This document shows positions 6,845-8,414 of a stretch of DNA of 8,414 bases, one piece after another. A model generated the notes under the pieces. The model was given only the letters and a program-made list of their open reading frames with translations. It was not told the origin of the DNA and searched no databases. Location of the stretch: NCBI GenBank assembly GCA_021199135.1, contig JAJQIQ010000240.1, positions 1-8,414 on the forward strand. The letters run 5' to 3'. How positions within the stretch are numbered: position 1 is the first letter of the stretch; every line of letters starts with the position of its first letter. The position numbers were made by a program, and so were the translations under genes. The DNA is from Clostridiales bacterium. GTDB lineage: Bacteria > Bacillota > Clostridia > Lachnospirales > Lachnospiraceae.

Positions 6845-6874
6845 CCGGGCTAAGCCCGGTTAGGCATGTCTAAC
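6845..6874 (-). repeat. tandem small stem-loops after the binding-protein stop codon
   Basis: Two adjacent inverted repeats sit directly 3' of the gene ending at 6879: GTTAG-N6-CTAAC (6859-6874) and CCGGGC-TTA-GCCCGG in minus orientation (6845-6859), sharing one base. Neither is followed by a T-run, so they are not classical terminators. They may protect the 3' end of the binding-protein mRNA or form alternative pairings with the terminator downstream. The rest of the gap (6804-6844) is AT-rich with no gene or convincing promoter. Confidence 0.6.
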
Positions 6875-6878
6875 ATGA

Positions 6879-8294
6879 TCATTGATAGAACGTGTCTAGG
6901 GCATCCTGTACGTTTTGTTTGTAGCTCTCCGCGAACTGCGCTGCGGTCATGTCGCCGAACAGAAGGGCCGACCAATCCCAGTCAAGTCCGAGGGAGTTCC
7001 ACAGGTCGAAACCGCCCCTAGAGCCGAGGTACTCCATGACCTCGTAATTCTCCTCGGTGATCGCGCAATCCTCCCACCAGGTCAGGTCGCCGTCACGGAG
7101 GTCGGTGTCGCCGTGGTACCAGTTCTGCCAATCATAGAAGATGTTGTAGACAAGCTCCGGATCCTCGACGCCGGTCGGGATCATCCAAGCGTTTCCTGAG
7201 GATACGTTCTTCAGGGCGTTGGTCTCCTGGTTGCCGCTCGGCCCGATCGGCCACGGGCACCATACCACGTCGAAGCCCAGGTTGCCGTCGTCGTTCGCGG
7301 ATGAAATCCATGCCGCGTCAATCCAGAATGCAACTTCACCGTTCATGTAGCAGTTCTGGTTGTAGTCGAAGTCGTCTGAGTTCCACGGATTCGCCACATG
7401 GTCCACGTTGTACATGTTGTAGATGTAGTCAAGCACTTCCGCGACCTCCGGGCTGGAAAGGTTCTCAGTCGGGCTCATCGCGATGCCGGTGCCGTTGCTC
7501 ATCAAAAGGTTGTATACCAGGAAATCCCAGCGGGAGCCGTAGCCATACACATCGGTCACGCCGTCGCCGTCCGTGTCCTGCGTGAGGGCCAGCAGATACT
7601 CTCTCCACTTGTCCCAAGTCCACTCGCCATTCTCGTAGAGTATGTTCGGATCCTCGAGGCCAGCGTCGTCGAGCATCTGCTTGTTGTAAGCGAGCATGTA
7701 GGTGTTGGTCAGGAGCATCTCAGCGCTGTTGGACTGGAACAGGTATACGCTGTCGTCGGTCAGTCCGATGTCGCACTGGCTGAATACCATCTGGTCGTTG
7801 AAGATGTCGGAATCATCCGGAAGGATGTCCCTGAGGTTTATCGCGAAGCCGTTCAGCGCGGCCGGGATGCCGAAGCTCATGTCCACCTCGTAGATATCGC
7901 AGTCCGGCGTGCCGGCCAAGATGGAGGTGTTGATTGACTCCTGGATGCCGCTGTAGGTCAGGTTCACGAACTCAATCTTCACGTTGTACTTATCCTCGAC
8001 TTCCTTCACGATGTCGAAGTGCTCCTGCGCCAATTCCTCGTCGGACACGCTCGGGTCGTCGTGAATGTCGGTGTTGGTGCTGTCATAGTAATGGTCGTAC
8101 CAGGTACCTATCTTGATGGTACGGGTGCCGCCGCTGCCTGATGTGCTGTCGGTGGCGCTTGCGCTCTCAGTGCCGTTGGTGGCGCTTGAGCTGCCGGAGC
8201 TTGAGCCTGAACTGTCGGAACTGCCGCAAGCCGCAAGGCCGAGCAACATAGCCCCGCACAGGCCGATTGCTACTGCTTTCTGTAACTTCCTCAT
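6879..8294 (-). CDS. extracellular sugar-binding lipoprotein of an ABC importer
   Basis: A 471-residue solute-binding protein of the extracellular family 1 type. Residues 1-23 are a lipoprotein signal peptide ending LAAC, with C23 as the lipidation site. A flexible Ser/Gly/Thr linker runs from 24 to about 57, then the mature domain starts at RTIKIGTWYD. DTDGDGVTD (240-248) resembles an EF-hand-like calcium loop of a kind seen in some sugar-binding proteins. The C-terminal third is rich in Trp and Tyr (for example WCPWP, WYHGD and WWED), consistent with stacking on sugar rings. The protein would capture oligosaccharides at the cell surface and pass them to a membrane permease. The two permeases normally encoded next to it are absent here. 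The start has AGGAGG at 8302-8307, 7 nt upstream. Glycosidase neighbours suggest beta-mannosides or glucan fragments as ligand, but the ligand cannot be read directly. Confidence 0.92.
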   Translation of the reverse strand: MRKLQKAVAIGLCGAMLLGLAACGSSDSSGSSSGSSSATNGTESASATDSTSGSGGTRTIKIGTWYDHYYDSTNTDIHDDPSVSDEELAQEHFDIVKEVEDKYNVKIEFVNLTYSGIQESINTSILAGTPDCDIYEVDMSFGIPAALNGFAINLRDILPDDSDIFNDQMVFSQCDIGLTDDSVYLFQSNSAEMLLTNTYMLAYNKQMLDDAGLEDPNILYENGEWTWDKWREYLLALTQDTDGDGVTDVYGYGSRWDFLVYNLLMSNGTGIAMSPTENLSSPEVAEVLDYIYNMYNVDHVANPWNSDDFDYNQNCYMNGEVAFWIDAAWISSANDDGNLGFDVVWCPWPIGPSGNQETNALKNVSSGNAWMIPTGVEDPELVYNIFYDWQNWYHGDTDLRDGDLTWWEDCAITEENYEVMEYLGSRGGFDLWNSLGLDWDWSALLFGDMTAAQFAESYKQNVQDALDTFYQ

Positions 8295-8301
8295 TATTTT
8301 T

Positions 8302-8307
8302 CCTCCT
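8302..8307 (-). promoter_or_regulatory. ribosome binding site of the binding-protein gene
   Basis: AGGAGG followed by a 7-nt A/T spacer and ATG at 8294. It is a full-strength site, fitting a highly expressed binding protein. Confidence 0.8.
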
Positions 8308-8319
8308 ACTTTTTATAAT

Positions 8320-8360
8320 AACCTCCGCCCGCAGCCGCTTTGGCGGCGCGGGCTTCGGTT
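8320..8360 (-). terminator. strong GC-rich hairpin just upstream of the binding-protein gene
   Basis: GCCCGC-A-GCCGC (8327-8338) pairs with GCGGC-GCGGGC (8343-8353) around a TTTG loop: 11 bp with one bulged A, plus outer AACC/GGTT pairs (8320-8323 with 8357-8360). On the minus strand it is followed by GGTTATTATAAAAAG, an imperfect U-tract, so it may terminate the gene ending at 8378. It ends only 13 nt before the ribosome binding site, and no promoter fits between them. It could therefore instead be a leader or mRNA-stabilising structure in a longer transcript. Confidence 0.6.
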
Positions 8361-8377
8361 TTGGGTACTACATCGTG

Positions 8378-8413
8378 TTACTCAATTACGGTGCCTTCGC
8401 CTACGGTGATGCT
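8378..8413 (-). CDS. C-terminal end of an unidentified upstream gene
   Basis: The only minus-strand frame that stays plausible from the window edge reads SITVGEGTVIE and stops at TAA (8378-8380). The spacing of I/V and G residues is like one turn of a left-handed beta-helix (hexapeptide repeat), as found at the C-terminus of nucleotidyltransferases such as ADP-glucose pyrophosphorylases (GlgC/GlgD) and of acetyltransferases. It does not resemble the ends of sugar-importer permeases. With only eleven residues the family is a guess. Its stop lies 83 nt before the binding-protein start. Confidence 0.5.
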   Translation of the reverse strand, partial: SITVGEGTVIE

Positions 8414-8414
8414 G

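Noticed and set aside
7553..7577. DTDGDGVTD in the binding protein as part of a dockerin domain
   Set aside because: A dockerin needs two such repeats at a typical spacing; only one loop is present, inside a solute-binding fold.
7398..7937. 179-codon plus-strand open frame opposite the binding-protein gene
   Set aside because: It is antisense to a clear solute-binding lipoprotein gene and has shadow-type composition (Val/His/Glu-rich) without recognisable motifs.

Overview
All recognisable genes read leftward (minus strand). The window looks like chromosomal DNA of a gut or rumen clostridium, most likely Lachnospiraceae. The reasons are strong AGGAGG-type ribosome binding sites, two lipoproteins with Gram-positive style leaders (one with a Ser/Gly linker), a DUF624/YesL-type membrane protein beside glycosidases, and a moderately GC-rich, C-ending codon style. 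No taxonomic search was possible, so this is inference.

Layout in transcription order, from high to low coordinates: (1) the last 11 codons of an unidentified gene (8378-8413); (2) a GC-rich hairpin (8320-8360) just before a lipoprotein sugar-binding protein of an ABC importer (6879-8294); (3) a 163-nt gap with two small tandem stem-loops and a large terminator-like hairpin with a U-tract (6745-6803); (4) a DUF624 membrane protein (6053-6715); (5) a GH130 beta-mannoside phosphorylase (4979-6001); (6) a lipoprotein GH5 glycanase resembling subfamily 4 (3701-4963); (7) two half-ABC exporters, probably a heterodimer (1900-3711 and 147-1907); (8) a 115-nt intergenic region with a near-consensus promoter and an overlapping dyad, driving a new gene of which only the first ten codons are present (1-31).

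How the parts may work together: the binding protein and the GH5 enzyme would sit on the outer face of the membrane, binding oligosaccharides and cutting a beta-1,4-linked glycan. The cytoplasmic GH130 enzyme would phosphorolyse imported mannosides to mannose 1-phosphate. This points to a small beta-mannan, glucomannan or related hemicellulose locus. The importer permeases that normally accompany such a binding protein and DUF624 protein are not in the window. The GH5 gene and both exporter genes are joined by short overlaps (11 and 8 nt), which suggests translational coupling and co-transcription. The substrate of the exporter pair is unknown. The terminator-like hairpin should make the binding-protein transcript more abundant than the downstream enzyme and exporter genes.

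No RNA genes, insertion sequences, CRISPR arrays or plus-strand genes were supported. The only sizeable non-coding stretches are 32-146, 6716-6878 and 8295-8377, each described below.
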